NCBI GenBank assembly: GCA_020639215.1
Contig: JACKHA010000009.1
Span: 33,884 to 97,883, forward strand
Source of the DNA: Phycisphaeraceae bacterium
GTDB taxonomy: Bacteria > Planctomycetota > Phycisphaerae > Phycisphaerales > UBA1924
Reading direction: 5' to 3'
DNA length: 64,000 nt
Positions 41,732-52,067 of this stretch are shown piece by piece (positions within the stretch are counted from its first letter, which is position 1; each line of letters opens with the position of its first letter). The translations under genes and the position numbers were made by a program. The notes beneath the pieces were generated by a model, which saw only the letters and a list, made by a program, of their open reading frames with translations, did no database searches and was not told where the DNA came from.

Positions 41732-43927
41732 ATGGACGCGATCTCCAACGCCCTGATCACGCTCTTGAACATCGCGATCGTTGTGGTGGGCTTCGGCCTG
41801 ATCGTGTTCGTGCACGAGCTCGGGCACTTCGTGGCCGCCAAGTGGGCCCGCATCCGCGTGCTGGCGTTCGCGCTGGGATTCGGGCCGGCTGTGTTTTCGT
41901 ACCGCAAGGGCATGGGCTTCCGGCGGGGTTCGAGCGAGCGGGAGTACCTGGACATCATCCGCGCCGAGCCGGGGCGGTTCGATGCGTTCAGCCCGACCGA
42001 GTACCGCCTCAACGCGCTGCCGCTGGGCGGGTACGTCAAGATGCTCGGGCAGGAGGACCTGAACCCCGGGGCGGTGTCGAGCGCGCCCGACTCGTACCAG
42101 AACTGCCACCCGGCCAAGCGGCTGGTGGTGATCTCCGCGGGCGTGGTGATGAACGTGCTGCTGGCGGGGGTGCTGTTCATCGCGGTGTTCCTGATTGGGC
42201 TGGAGCGTCAGCCGGCGCTGATCGGGACGCTGACGCCCGGCGGTCCGGCGGCGTCGGCGGTGGCGGTCAACGCGGCGGACCTGGCCGACGCGTCGGGTGC
42301 GGCGCTGTCCGAGGACGACCTGCGTCCGCGGGCGGGCGACCGCGTGGTGTCGATCGATGGGCGTCGTCCCTCGACGTTCGACGACCTGATCCTGGCCGGG
42401 GCGATGGGCGAGCGCGGGCGGGCGGTTCGCTTCACACTCGAGCGTGAGGGCGTGTCGGGCCCGCTCGAGTTCGCGATCGTGCCGACGCCGGGCGTGTTCG
42501 ACGGGCTGCTGGACTTCGGGATCGAGCCGTACCGGTCGAACAGGTTGCTGGAGGCGGGCGGCGGCGTCCCCGACCAGGACGTGATCGAAGGGCTGGCGCG
42601 GGTCGGGCTCGCGGGGGTCGAGCCGGGGAGCGTGCTGGTGCGGGCCGGGGATCGTCCGGTTGCCTCGGCCCACGACCTGCGGGCGATCGTCGGGGCGTCG
42701 GGCGGCGCGCCGGTGCCGCTCGTGTTTGAGGCGCCCGATGGGACAACCACGCGTATCGAGATGCGTCCGGTCGCGCAGCTCGAGAACGGCCTCGTGCCCG
42801 GCACGGGCGACGCGGTCGTGCCGATCGAGCACCTGCTGGGGCTGACGCCGGTGATGATGGTCGAGGACGTGAACGATCGCGGGCGCGGACAGGGCCTGCG
42901 GACCGGCGACGTGTTCGAGCGGATCGGCAGCGTCGAGTTCCCGTCGATGGAACAGGGCATCCGCGCGATCCGCGCGGCGGCGGGCGGGGAGATCGATGTC
43001 GTGGTGCGGCGCGCTGCGACGGGGGGCGACGGCCCGGAAGGCGCCATGGAGCCGGATGAGGACCTCGCCCGCGACGCGTTCACCCGCGTCACGCTCCGCT
43101 GCTCGGTCACGCGCGAGGGCACCATCGGCTTCATCCCCGACACCGTGGCGGAATTCGACACGCTGGTGTCGCTGCCGCCGGAGCGGGTCCGGGCTGTTCG
43201 ACGCGACGCCGAGGCGATCCCGCCGCCGGCGGACGGCGTGATCGAGCACCCCGGCACGCGGATCGAGGCGGTCGACGGCACGCCCGTCGCCACGTTCACC
43301 GAACTCCGCGGCGCTTTGGCCGGCGCGACCCGGGCGGCCCACGACGCGGGCACGGGCGCGACGGTGCGAATGACGGTTCAGCGGCTGCTCGCCAATGGCG
43401 AGACCCCGCGTGAGACGGTCGAGTGGACGCTCAGCGCGGACGACGTGGCCCGCCTGCACGCGTTGTCGTGGGAAACGCCGTTCCCGATCGGGCTGTTCGA
43501 TCTCGAGTCGTTCACGCTCAGGGCCGACGGGCCGTGGGACGCGGTCAAGACCGGCGTGGGCGAGACGCACCGGGTGATGATGTCGACGTACCTGACGCTG
43601 CTGCGCCTGTTCCAGGGCACGGTGCGGGTCGAGCACCTCAAGGGCCCGGTGGGCATCACGCACATGGGCACGATCATCGCCGACCGCGGCCCGATCTGGC
43701 TGATGTTCTTCTTCGCCCTGGTCAGCGTGAACCTGGCGGTGATCAACTTCCTGCCGCTGCCGATCGTCGACGGCGGGCAGTTCCTGATGATCGTGTACGA
43801 GTGGGTCCGCGGCAAGCCGGTGCCGGTGGGCCTGCAGAACGCGATGACCCTGGCAGGGCTGCTGCTCATCGGGTCGGTGTTCGTGATCGTGACGTTCAAT
43901 GACGTGGCGAGGCTGCTTGGCGGGTGA
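41732..43927 (+). CDS. rseP: Site-2 protease (RseP-type, M50), enlarged
   Basis: The 731-residue intramembrane zinc protease cleaves anti-sigma factors or signal-peptide remnants. HELGH is at residues 28-32 in the first transmembrane segment (GLIVFVHELGHFVAAKWA). The RseP-type YRLNALPLGGYVKMLGQED follows, and near the C-terminus lie the NFLPLPIVDGGQF motif (second zinc-ligand region) and the last hydrophobic spans. Ordinary RseP has about 450 residues; here the region between has grown to about 480 residues with PDZ-like repeats (RAGDRVVSIDGRRPSTFDDL, GSVLVRAGDRPVASAHDL, TGDVFERIGSVEFPSM, IEAVDGTPVATFTEL). ATG 41732 starts MDAISNAL. It is followed by the large palindrome at 43948. A monocistronic unit is likely. 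Confidence 0.93.
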   Translation: MDAISNALITLLNIAIVVVGFGLIVFVHELGHFVAAKWARIRVLAFALGFGPAVFSYRKGMGFRRGSSEREYLDIIRAEPGRFDAFSPTEYRLNALPLGGYVKMLGQEDLNPGAVSSAPDSYQNCHPAKRLVVISAGVVMNVLLAGVLFIAVFLIGLERQPALIGTLTPGGPAASAVAVNAADLADASGAALSEDDLRPRAGDRVVSIDGRRPSTFDDLILAGAMGERGRAVRFTLEREGVSGPLEFAIVPTPGVFDGLLDFGIEPYRSNRLLEAGGGVPDQDVIEGLARVGLAGVEPGSVLVRAGDRPVASAHDLRAIVGASGGAPVPLVFEAPDGTTTRIEMRPVAQLENGLVPGTGDAVVPIEHLLGLTPVMMVEDVNDRGRGQGLRTGDVFERIGSVEFPSMEQGIRAIRAAAGGEIDVVVRRAATGGDGPEGAMEPDEDLARDAFTRVTLRCSVTREGTIGFIPDTVAEFDTLVSLPPERVRAVRRDAEAIPPPADGVIEHPGTRIEAVDGTPVATFTELRGALAGATRAAHDAGTGATVRMTVQRLLANGETPRETVEWTLSADDVARLHALSWETPFPIGLFDLESFTLRADGPWDAVKTGVGETHRVMMSTYLTLLRLFQGTVRVEHLKGPVGITHMGTIIADRGPIWLMFFFALVSVNLAVINFLPLPIVDGGQFLMIVYEWVRGKPVPVGLQNAMTLAGLLLIGSVFVIVTFNDVARLLGG

Positions 43928-43947
43928 AGACGGGACTCACCGCAGAC

Positions 43948-44085
43948 GGACTCACCGCGGAGGCGCAGAGGGCGCAGAGGAAAGCAGAGGCGTTTTTGTT
44001 GGGACCTGAAGCCGGGCGTGGGGCGAGTGTCGAAACCCCGCCTTCTTGCCTTTCTCCGCGTCCTCTGCGCCTCTGTGGTGAGTCC
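43948..44085. repeat. 138-bp palindromic element with GGACTCACC..GGCGCAGAGG arms
   Basis: The left arm (43948-43971) and right arm (44062-44085) match as inverted repeats at 22 of 24 positions. Inner parts such as GCGCAGAGGAAAGCAGAGG and CCTTTCTCCGCGTCC also correspond. Either strand read through gives peptides of the type TEAQRTRR...LRPLRLRGE, which I judge to be non-coding. The element fills most of the gap between the convergent rseP gene and the oxidoreductase-like gene. Confidence 0.85.
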
Positions 44086-44108
44086 TTTACTTCGAGCGGA
44101 GTTCGGCC

Positions 44109-45266
44109 TCAATCCCGCGCGAACAGGCGGCGGATCGTCGCCGGGGATTCGGTGTTGCGGGTGCGGGCGCTGAGGATGGCCGCGTGGGCCGCGGCCAGGA
44201 CGTGCTCGGCGTTCGAGGGCGGCTCGGCGGCGGCGTGGGGGTCGAGCAAGCGCCGCAGCGATTCGGCGATGGCGTCGGTGGCGTCGGGAGGCGCGGCTCG
44301 CGGGGACGGGGCTGCGTCGTTCGATGCTGGGTCGGCGGCTTCGAAGAGGCTCGATTCGCCGCGTGCGTGCTTGGCGCGTGGCGATTCGCTCTCGCCAGGT
44401 GCGTTCGGCACGATTGCCGCGTTCGGCGTGCCGCGGCCCGTCGCGCGCCACTCGTCGCGAACCTTGCCTGCCGGGTCGGTCCACACGAACGAGCCCTCGT
44501 TCAGGCGGACGACGCCGGCCTCGCCGAGCAGCACCGCCTCGCGTCGCCAGCCCGAGGCGCGGCTGGTGGCCTGCACGCACGCGACCACGCCCTGCTGACG
44601 CGTGGCCCCGGCGTGGGTCAGCGTCGCGACGATCTCGCCCGTGATGGCCGCCAGGTCGTCGGCGGGGCGGTCGGGGTCGATGGCGGTGGCGGCGGCGTGG
44701 ACGGTTTCGGCGGGGCCGAGCAGGTCGTGCAGCAGGTCGAGCCCGTCGATGAGGCGGGCCCCGAGCGAACCGTGGGCGGGTGTGCCCTCGCAGCGGAGCC
44801 ACGCGGCCCGGATGGGGCCGAAGGCCTCGAGCATGTCCAGCGCGTTGCGCATCGCGGGCGAGCGCCGGAACCGGGCCAGCGGTCGGCACGCGTCGATGGG
44901 GCGCTGGGTCTGCACCTTGCCGAGCCACGAGGCGGAGGTGAGGTCGTCGAGGCGCGACGGCACCGGTTCGAGCGAGGCGACCAGGACGCGGCGCGATGTA
45001 GCGGCGGCCAGGGCGCCGAGTTCGCCCACGCCGATCGACTGGGGCGAGAGCACGAGCACGCCCTGCACATCAAGCCCGGCACCGGCGTCGGCGAGGGTCG
45101 AGCGCAGGTCGGGGAGCGGCTGGGGGGCGCCCAGGCGGGCCGCGACATCGGGCCCGGCGGGTGAGCCGGCGGCGGCGATCTCGACGCCGGCGGCGGCGAC
45201 GATGGCGCGGGCCAGGGGTTCCTGTCCGTCGTCGAGCCAGACCGCGAGGCGGGCGGGTGCGTCCAT
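44109..45266 (-). CDS. Gfo/Idh/MocA-like protein, weakly conserved
   Basis: The 385-residue protein has an N-terminal Rossmann-like part (LAVWLDDGQEPLARAIVAAA, VLVLSPQSIGVGELGALAA), but the dinucleotide GxGxxG loop is not seen. The C-terminal part resembles Gfo/Idh/MocA dehydrogenases (GPIRAAWLRCEGTPAHGSLG, LIDGLDLLHDLLGPAETVHA, EAVLLGEAGVVRLNEGSFVW). The usual EKP catalytic motif is missing at its place (SLEPVPSRLDDL), so it may be a non-catalytic relative. The C-terminus carries a linker of Ala/Ser/Pro and a helix of ADPHAAAEPPSNAEHVLAAA type. I start at ATG 45266 (MDAPARLAV). It is transcribed away from rnpB. Confidence 0.55.
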   Translation of the reverse strand: MDAPARLAVWLDDGQEPLARAIVAAAGVEIAAAGSPAGPDVAARLGAPQPLPDLRSTLADAGAGLDVQGVLVLSPQSIGVGELGALAAATSRRVLVASLEPVPSRLDDLTSASWLGKVQTQRPIDACRPLARFRRSPAMRNALDMLEAFGPIRAAWLRCEGTPAHGSLGARLIDGLDLLHDLLGPAETVHAAATAIDPDRPADDLAAITGEIVATLTHAGATRQQGVVACVQATSRASGWRREAVLLGEAGVVRLNEGSFVWTDPAGKVRDEWRATGRGTPNAAIVPNAPGESESPRAKHARGESSLFEAADPASNDAAPSPRAAPPDATDAIAESLRRLLDPHAAAEPPSNAEHVLAAAHAAILSARTRNTESPATIRRLFARD

Positions 45267-45302
45267 GCCGCGCGATCGTACACGCCAGGCGCGTACAGTT
45301 CC

Positions 45303-45823
45303 CCGACGCGGCCGGACGGTCGCGCGTCGGGCGAGTGTCGCCCGGCGTGAGGAAAGTCCGAGCACGACAGGACACGGTGGTGGGTAACGCCCACCCGCTC
45401 CCGCGGCCGGGGGCGAGGGAAAGTGCCACAGAGAACAGACCGCCGATGGCCCCTCTCAACGCTCGGATCTGAGATCTTGAATCTGAGATTCCGGGTCTGA
45501 GAGTTGAGAGGGGATCAGGCAAGGGTGAAACGGTGCGGTAAGAGCGCACCGCTCCGCTGGCGACAGCGGGGGCACGGCAAACCCCACCGCGTGCAAGCCC
45601 AAGCAGCCCCACACCCTTGTCCGGGGCACGGGGCGGGTCGGGTGCTTCGGGTCGGTCCTTCGGGGCTTGCCCGAGACCCGGGCGGCAACGCCCGGGCGAG
45701 AGAAATGGCCGTCGGCGTCGGCGCGGCGTGGCCGAGCCCCCGTCAAAGCCACGCTCGGAGCGAGTCTCCGGCGTGGGCCACGACGCCCGGCGTGCACAGA
45801 ACTCGGCTTACAGGCCGCGTCGG
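45303..45823 (+). ncRNA. rnpB: RNase P RNA (type A-like) with an expanded P12 arm
   Basis: The ribozyme that matures tRNA 5' ends. P1 pairs CCGACGCGGCC (45303-45313) with GGCCGCGTCGG (45813-45823). Conserved cores in order: GAGGAAAGTCCG (45349-45360), ACAGAGAACAGACCGCC, AAGGGTGAAACGGTGCGG and GGTAAGAGCGCACCG (around 45520-45551), GCAAACCCCACC, GAGAGAAATGGCCG and ACAGAACTCGGCTTACA (45796-45812). Between GACCGCC and AAGGGTGAAA the P12 arm is enlarged: CCCCTCTCAAC pairs with GTTGAGAGGGG, and the tip is A/T-rich with three TCTGAGA copies. A terminator follows at 45834. Protein-like frames across this region should not be called. Confidence 0.95.
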
Positions 45824-45833
45824 CCGCATGTGA

Positions 45834-45873
45834 GACGGGCCGGTGGGAAACCCCCGCCGGCCCGTCGCCCTTT
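45834..45873 (+). terminator. Terminator of the RNase P RNA
   Basis: GACGGGCCGG (45834-45843) pairs with CCGGCCCGTC (45857-45866), followed by GCCCTTT. The stem starts 11 bases after the end of P1. Confidence 0.8.
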
Positions 45874-46184
45874 GTGCGGCGGGGGCAAGATCGAGTCGAG
45901 GGTATCGCGGGGCTCCGGTTCGGTCGGCGTGCGGCGTGTCGTGCACGCCCACGGCTGCAAACATGCGAACCGATGCCGTGTGGATTCTTGGTCCGGTGTG
46001 ATGTAACTTATCGATTCGGGCTTCGGCGTGTTCGTTGACGATCGTGCGTCGAGTGGCGTGCGAGTCGTCGCCGCGCCGGCGGTGGTGTTGCGTCGGTCAC
46101 GGAGCATCCAGCGGCTCGCGGTTCGCGGCCCGCCTCGTCGGCGGCCCGATGCGGACCGCCGCCGTTCGATTCGAGGGCGTTCCC
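45874..46184. other. Gene-free stretch between rnpB and the secreted protein
   Basis: About 310 bases hold no convincing gene. CACGCCCACGGCTGCAAACA near 45950 looks like a decayed relative of the CATGGCTG hairpin family. The 46.1 kb end carries the leader of the following gene. Confidence 0.4.
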
Positions 46185-46922
46185 ATGGATCGTTCGCTGC
46201 GTCGCGTTTTTGTGACGGCTGTGGTCTCTTCCACGCTCGCTTCGAGCGTCGCCGTGGCCGGTGTGCGTACGTTCACCGACGAAGCGGTGTTCCTGGCCCA
46301 GACCGGCGCGACCAATGCCTCGGGGCCGATTCCGGACCTCGGCATGGTGCCGTTCGCGACGGTCGGATCGATCGGCTTTGCGATCGCTCCGGGCGGGGAC
46401 AACATGGCCATCGGCGCCGTGGGCTCTCCCCAGGTCATCGGCGGCGACTGGTACCCGCTCACGCCGGGCAACGACATCGCGCTGGGCTACGAGAACCTGC
46501 TGATCACGACGTCCGGGCCCGTGTACTCCCTGGCCATCCGGGTCGTCGAGCCCGACACGACCATGCCCTCGTGGGGTGGGACGCCGGTTGACTCCAACTT
46601 CCTCGTGACACTCCTGAGCGCCGGGGTCCAGGTGGGCCAGACGACCGTCAGGGTGCCCGACGACGTGGACGCGGTGATCGGCGTCTGGAGCGATGTGTCC
46701 TTTGACCAGGTCGCCATCGTCGACGTGACGGTCAGCCAGTTCATCGATGACGATGAGTACTTCCAGGAGGTGTTCACCGGGACCACGCCCGCGCCCATCT
46801 TCTGCCCGGCCGATCTGACCACTGGCGCCATCCCCGGCCAGCCCGGCTACGGCATCCCGAATGGCGTTCTCACCAACGACGACTTCTTCTACTACCTCAC
46901 GCTGTTCGCGGCGGGCTGCTGA
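46185..46922 (+). CDS. Secreted protein with dockerin-like Gly-Cys tail
   Basis: The 245-residue protein starts with a basic N-terminus and signal peptide (RVFVTAVVSSTLASSVAVAG), followed by TFTDEAVFLAQTGATNASG and a single beta-rich domain seen in other planctomycete surface proteins. The tail FCPADLTTGAIPGQ, then NGVLTNDDFFYYLTLFAAGC, is the dockerin-like Asp block closing with Gly-Cys, like the subtilase at 1.8 kb. The shared tail points to a common sorting or attachment route. ATG 46185 starts MDRSLRR. The binding partner is unknown. Confidence 0.75.
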   Translation: MDRSLRRVFVTAVVSSTLASSVAVAGVRTFTDEAVFLAQTGATNASGPIPDLGMVPFATVGSIGFAIAPGGDNMAIGAVGSPQVIGGDWYPLTPGNDIALGYENLLITTSGPVYSLAIRVVEPDTTMPSWGGTPVDSNFLVTLLSAGVQVGQTTVRVPDDVDAVIGVWSDVSFDQVAIVDVTVSQFIDDDEYFQEVFTGTTPAPIFCPADLTTGAIPGQPGYGIPNGVLTNDDFFYYLTLFAAGC

Positions 46923-46959
46923 TCTCCGGATCGGGCATCTCGCTCGGACGGCGGGCGGC

Positions 46960-48213
46960 TCAGCGCAGCCCGTCCACGAACGCCGCCAGGCGGTCCATCC
47001 CTTTGTTGATCTGCGCTTCGGAGCAGGCGAAGGAGATGCGGATGTGGTTGCCGCCGCACCCGCCGAAGTCCTCGCCCGGCACGACGGCCATGAGCGACTC
47101 GTCGAGCAGGGCGTCGGCGAAGTCGAGCGCGGAACCGATGGGCGTGCCGTTCGGCGTGACCATGCCGAAGACCTGCGAGACATCCGGGAAGGCGTAGAAC
47201 GCGCCCTGGGGGCTGGTGACCTCGAGGTTCGGGATGGCCTGGAGGCGTTCGGTGATGAGCCTGGCCCGGCCCGCGAACGCCGCTCGCATGCGCTCGACGT
47301 CCGCGGCGCCCTCGCCCAGGGCGACGCGGATCGCGGGGTAGACGAACGACGTGATGTTGGTGGTCATCTGGCCCTGGATGGTCGCCAGGCCCTTCATCAG
47401 GCGCAGGCCGAACTCGCCGGGGCAGGCCGAGTATCCCACGCGCCAGCCGGTCATGGCGAAGGCCTTGGACAGCCCGTTGACCGTGACGACACGCTCGGCG
47501 ATCTCGGGAACGCTGCCGATCGAGAAGTGGGGGACGCCCGCGTACACGATCTTCTCGTAGATCTCGTCGGTGATGACCGCCAGGTCGGGCGCGACAGACT
47601 CGGTCTCGGCGATGACCTTCGCCAGGGCCCGTAGCTCGGCCTCGCTGTACATTGCGCCCGTCGGGTTGCTCGGCGAGTTCAGGATGAGGGCGCGGCTCTT
47701 GGGGCCGATGGCGGCCTTCAACTGGGCCGGGGTCACTTTGAACCCGCCTTCGGGGGTCGTCGGGATCTCAACGACCTTGGCGCCGGCCAGTTCCGCGAGC
47801 GGCGCGTAGGACACCCACGCCGGAACAGGCAGCAGCAGCTCCCGCTGGGCCTCGCCCGCTTTAGGCTGGTCGAACAGGCACTGCATGAGCCCGAACAGGG
47901 CGTGCTTGGCCCCGGCAGAGATGCCGACGTGGTTGCCGGTCAGCCCGGCGATCCCGTTTTCGTTGACCAGTTTCTCGGCAATGGCGCTCCGGGCTGCCGG
48001 ATCCCCCAAGGTGGGCATGTACTTGGTCTGGCCCGCCTGGAGCGCCCCGATGGCGGCCTGCTTGATCGGGTCCGGGGTGTCGAAGTCGGGCTCCCCGGCG
48101 GCGAAGGAGAGTACGTCCTTGCCGGCCGCCTTCAGGGCCATGGCCCGGTTCATGCACGCCACGGTGACCGAGGGCTGCAGGCTGGTGACCCGGCTGGAGA
48201 GGGAAGGAGGCAT
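46960..48213 (-). CDS. Class I aminotransferase, aspartate aminotransferase type
   Basis: The 417-residue PLP enzyme transfers the amino group between aspartate/glutamate and their keto acids. Visible motifs: LSFAAGEPDFDTPDPIKQAA, the substrate/PLP region NSPSNPTGAMYSEAEL, VITDEIYEKIVY, and the PLP-Lys loop VNGLSKAFAMTGWRVGYSA (Schiff-base Lys in SKAFAMTGWR), then RISFACSEAQINKGMDRL. Length and motif order fit the Thermus/Rhizobium-type AspC subgroup (Igamma). I start at ATG 48213, with GGGAAGGAGG a few bases on the coding side of the 5' region. It is divergent from rpsO. Confidence 0.92.
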   Translation of the reverse strand: MPPSLSSRVTSLQPSVTVACMNRAMALKAAGKDVLSFAAGEPDFDTPDPIKQAAIGALQAGQTKYMPTLGDPAARSAIAEKLVNENGIAGLTGNHVGISAGAKHALFGLMQCLFDQPKAGEAQRELLLPVPAWVSYAPLAELAGAKVVEIPTTPEGGFKVTPAQLKAAIGPKSRALILNSPSNPTGAMYSEAELRALAKVIAETESVAPDLAVITDEIYEKIVYAGVPHFSIGSVPEIAERVVTVNGLSKAFAMTGWRVGYSACPGEFGLRLMKGLATIQGQMTTNITSFVYPAIRVALGEGAADVERMRAAFAGRARLITERLQAIPNLEVTSPQGAFYAFPDVSQVFGMVTPNGTPIGSALDFADALLDESLMAVVPGEDFGGCGGNHIRISFACSEAQINKGMDRLAAFVDGLR

Positions 48214-48575
48214 AGAGATAGGGTAGCGACACCCCCCTCGTGGTGGGCCGGGGGTCGGGAAAACGCCGGTGTGCCCGCGGCCGGGAGCGTCCCAAGCCGT
48301 ACAAAGGCCAGTTGTCATCGCGGCCAGACCGGAGCGGCGGGTTGTCCACCGTCCCTGCACGCCTCGCGGGCGGCCCGGGCCTTCCTTGCCCGTCCCGGCC
48401 CCGAAGCCTAATCTTTGAGCGCTCCGGAACCAGCGTCCGGGGGTTGTGCGTCGGCGGTTTGCGCGGTGGGCGCCTCGCCGATTCGGGTCGGAACACACGT
48501 CCCAGCGGACAGCCAGGTCACATTCGCCCTCGCCCTGGAACGGGCGGCGGGCCCAACGCGAGCACCACAGCACCC
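48214..48575. other. Divergent regulatory region between the aminotransferase and rpsO
   Basis: The 362 bases hold no gene. They contain a promoter candidate for rpsO at 48385-48413 and an rpsO leader of about 155 bases with several GC-rich stems. Nothing matching a known riboswitch was recognised. Confidence 0.5.
48385..48413 (+). promoter_or_regulatory. Promoter candidate for rpsO-pnp
   Basis: TTGCCC (48385-48390), a 17-base spacer and TAATCT (48408-48413) give a good sigma-70-type promoter about 160 bases upstream of the rpsO start. Confidence 0.5.
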
Positions 48576-48845
48576 ATGCCCCTTTCCATCGATCAGAAGC
48601 AGGCGATCGTCCCCGAGGCCCGGCGTCACGAAACCGATACCGGGTCGCCGGAAGTCCAGATCTCGCTGCTGACCCAGCGGATCCGCGACGTGTCCGAGCA
48701 CCTGCAGAAGCACCGCCACGACGCCCACGGGCGGCGCGGCCTGATCATGATGGTGTCGCGGCGCAACCGCCTGCTCCGGTACCTGTCCCGCACGAACCGC
48801 GAGGCGTACCTGGAGCTGATCAAGCGCCTCAACCTCCGCAAGTGA
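48576..48845 (+). CDS. rpsO: 30S ribosomal protein S15
   Basis: The 89-residue protein matches S15 over its whole length: DTGSPEVQISLLTQRI, LQKHRHDAHGRRGLIMMVSRR and NRLLRYLSRTNREAYLELI. It binds 16S rRNA helices in the platform of the small subunit. In many bacteria the gene precedes pnp, and S15 often represses its own translation; the long structured leader is compatible with that, but no specific site can be shown. ATG 48576 begins MPLSIDQ. A terminator follows six bases after the stop. Confidence 0.97.
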   Translation: MPLSIDQKQAIVPEARRHETDTGSPEVQISLLTQRIRDVSEHLQKHRHDAHGRRGLIMMVSRRNRLLRYLSRTNREAYLELIKRLNLRK

Positions 48846-48850
48846 TTCCC

Positions 48851-48884
48851 GAGGCCCGTGGGCGAGACCCCGCGGGCCTCTTTT
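48851..48884 (+). terminator. Intrinsic terminator after rpsO
   Basis: GAGGCCCG (48851-48858) pairs with CGGGCCTC (48873-48880) and is followed by TTTT. It separates rpsO from pnp. Confidence 0.85.
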
Positions 48885-49172
48885 CGTTCGCCGTGCGTGT
48901 CCGCACGGCACGCTGTGGCAGCCCTGGGCGTGTACTCCGGCTGCCGTTCCGCAAGGGCCCGCCCGGCCAAAGCGGCAGCAGGCAACGCGCGGCCCACCCC
49001 CCGCCGGTGTGAGGCTTCGAGCCTCCCGGCCCCGGTTGAGCCGGCCGCGTGTTGCCCCCTGCCTCTGGCGTGACCGGGTCGGCCGGGTCAACGCGCATCG
49101 CGACGGGCCGGACGGCTTTCCGCGATCGCACAAGGGCGCCGGCGCTCGCCGGCGAATGAAGAGGCTTTGGCA
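48885..49172 (+). other. Leader region of pnp
   Basis: The stretch holds no gene. At 49137-49154 the sequence CGCCGGCG-CT-CGCCGGCG forms a tight stem directly before the ribosome site GAAGAGG and the ATG at 49173. In enterobacteria pnp mRNA is autoregulated through a leader stem cut by RNase III; a similar role is possible here but only inferred. Confidence 0.45.
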
Positions 49173-51467
<2,295 letters not shown>

Positions 51468-51491
51468 TCGACCGATAGGAACCCAGCACCA

Positions 51492-51517
51492 AAGGCCCGC
51501 GCGAGCGGGCCTTGTTC
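51492..51517 (+). terminator. Terminator after pnp
   Basis: AAGGCCCGC (51492-51500), loop GCGA, GCGGGCCTT (51505-51513) then GTTC. It lies between pnp and the convergent DUF2934 gene and could serve both. Confidence 0.8.
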
Positions 51518-51529
51518 ATTGGCGGACGC

Positions 51530-51892
51530 TTACTGATCGCCCTGGTCGCGCTCGGCCTCGCCCAGCAACTCGCGCTCGGCCTGCAGCCAGTCCACCGCGG
51601 CGTTGCCGTCGCCCCCGCCGCGGCGCTGCCAGATCTCGTAGGCGCGTTGCTGGATCTGCTCGGGCGTGGGGCGGTGGGTCGCGCCGTCGTGGATGTGGCG
51701 CACGCCGCGATCGGTCGCGCCGGGCTTGATCTCGGTCGCGCGCGGCTGGGGATCGGCGTGGGTGGGTCTGGCGGGCGTGCACGCCGGCGCCTCAGCGCGC
51801 CTCGGCGCGGGTTTCAAAGCCGGGGCTTGCGACTCGTTCGGAACGGGCGCGGCGTCGGTGCGCCGCCGAGGCGTCGTGCTCGTGGTCGCCAT
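51530..51892 (-). CDS. DUF2934-domain protein
   Basis: This 120-residue protein has a disordered Pro/Ala/Thr-rich N-terminal part and a C-terminal DUF2934 module: PTPEQIQQRAYEIWQRRGGG, then NAAVDWLQAERELLGE. DUF2934 proteins are short, found in many proteobacteria and planctomycetes, and have no known biochemical role. The conserved pattern (RAYEIW...RG...DWLQAEREL) is complete. It is convergent with pnp. There are no signs of transfer. Confidence 0.75.
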   Translation of the reverse strand: MATTSTTPRRRTDAAPVPNESQAPALKPAPRRAEAPACTPARPTHADPQPRATEIKPGATDRGVRHIHDGATHRPTPEQIQQRAYEIWQRRGGGDGNAAVDWLQAERELLGEAERDQGDQ

Positions 51893-52067
51893 GCGGTCCT
51901 CCTTTGTGTCAAACAGGACTATGAACTCCTGTTATTGAACGCCCGCGGGGTCCGCGTTGTTCTGGCGTTGGATCGGAATTCCGACGAGCTGGCACCCGCT
52001 CAGGGGGGGATCGGCGGGATGTCGGGCGAGGGTGGAGCACGAACACCGGCGCGGGTGGGCGGCCTGG

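Noticed and set aside
43924..44598. Possible gene across the 138-bp palindrome reading TAEAQRAQRKAEAF
   Set aside because: The same kind of peptide arises from both strands of the palindrome, so it reflects the repeat and not a protein.
45456..46006. Open frames across the RNase P RNA region
   Set aside because: The sequence has all conserved RNase P RNA cores and pairing of P1; the peptides are Arg/Pro/Gly-rich shadows.
48898..48935. CACGCTGTGGCAGCCCTGGGCGTG as another CATGGCTG hairpin copy
   Set aside because: The arms do not pair convincingly; similarity is only partial.
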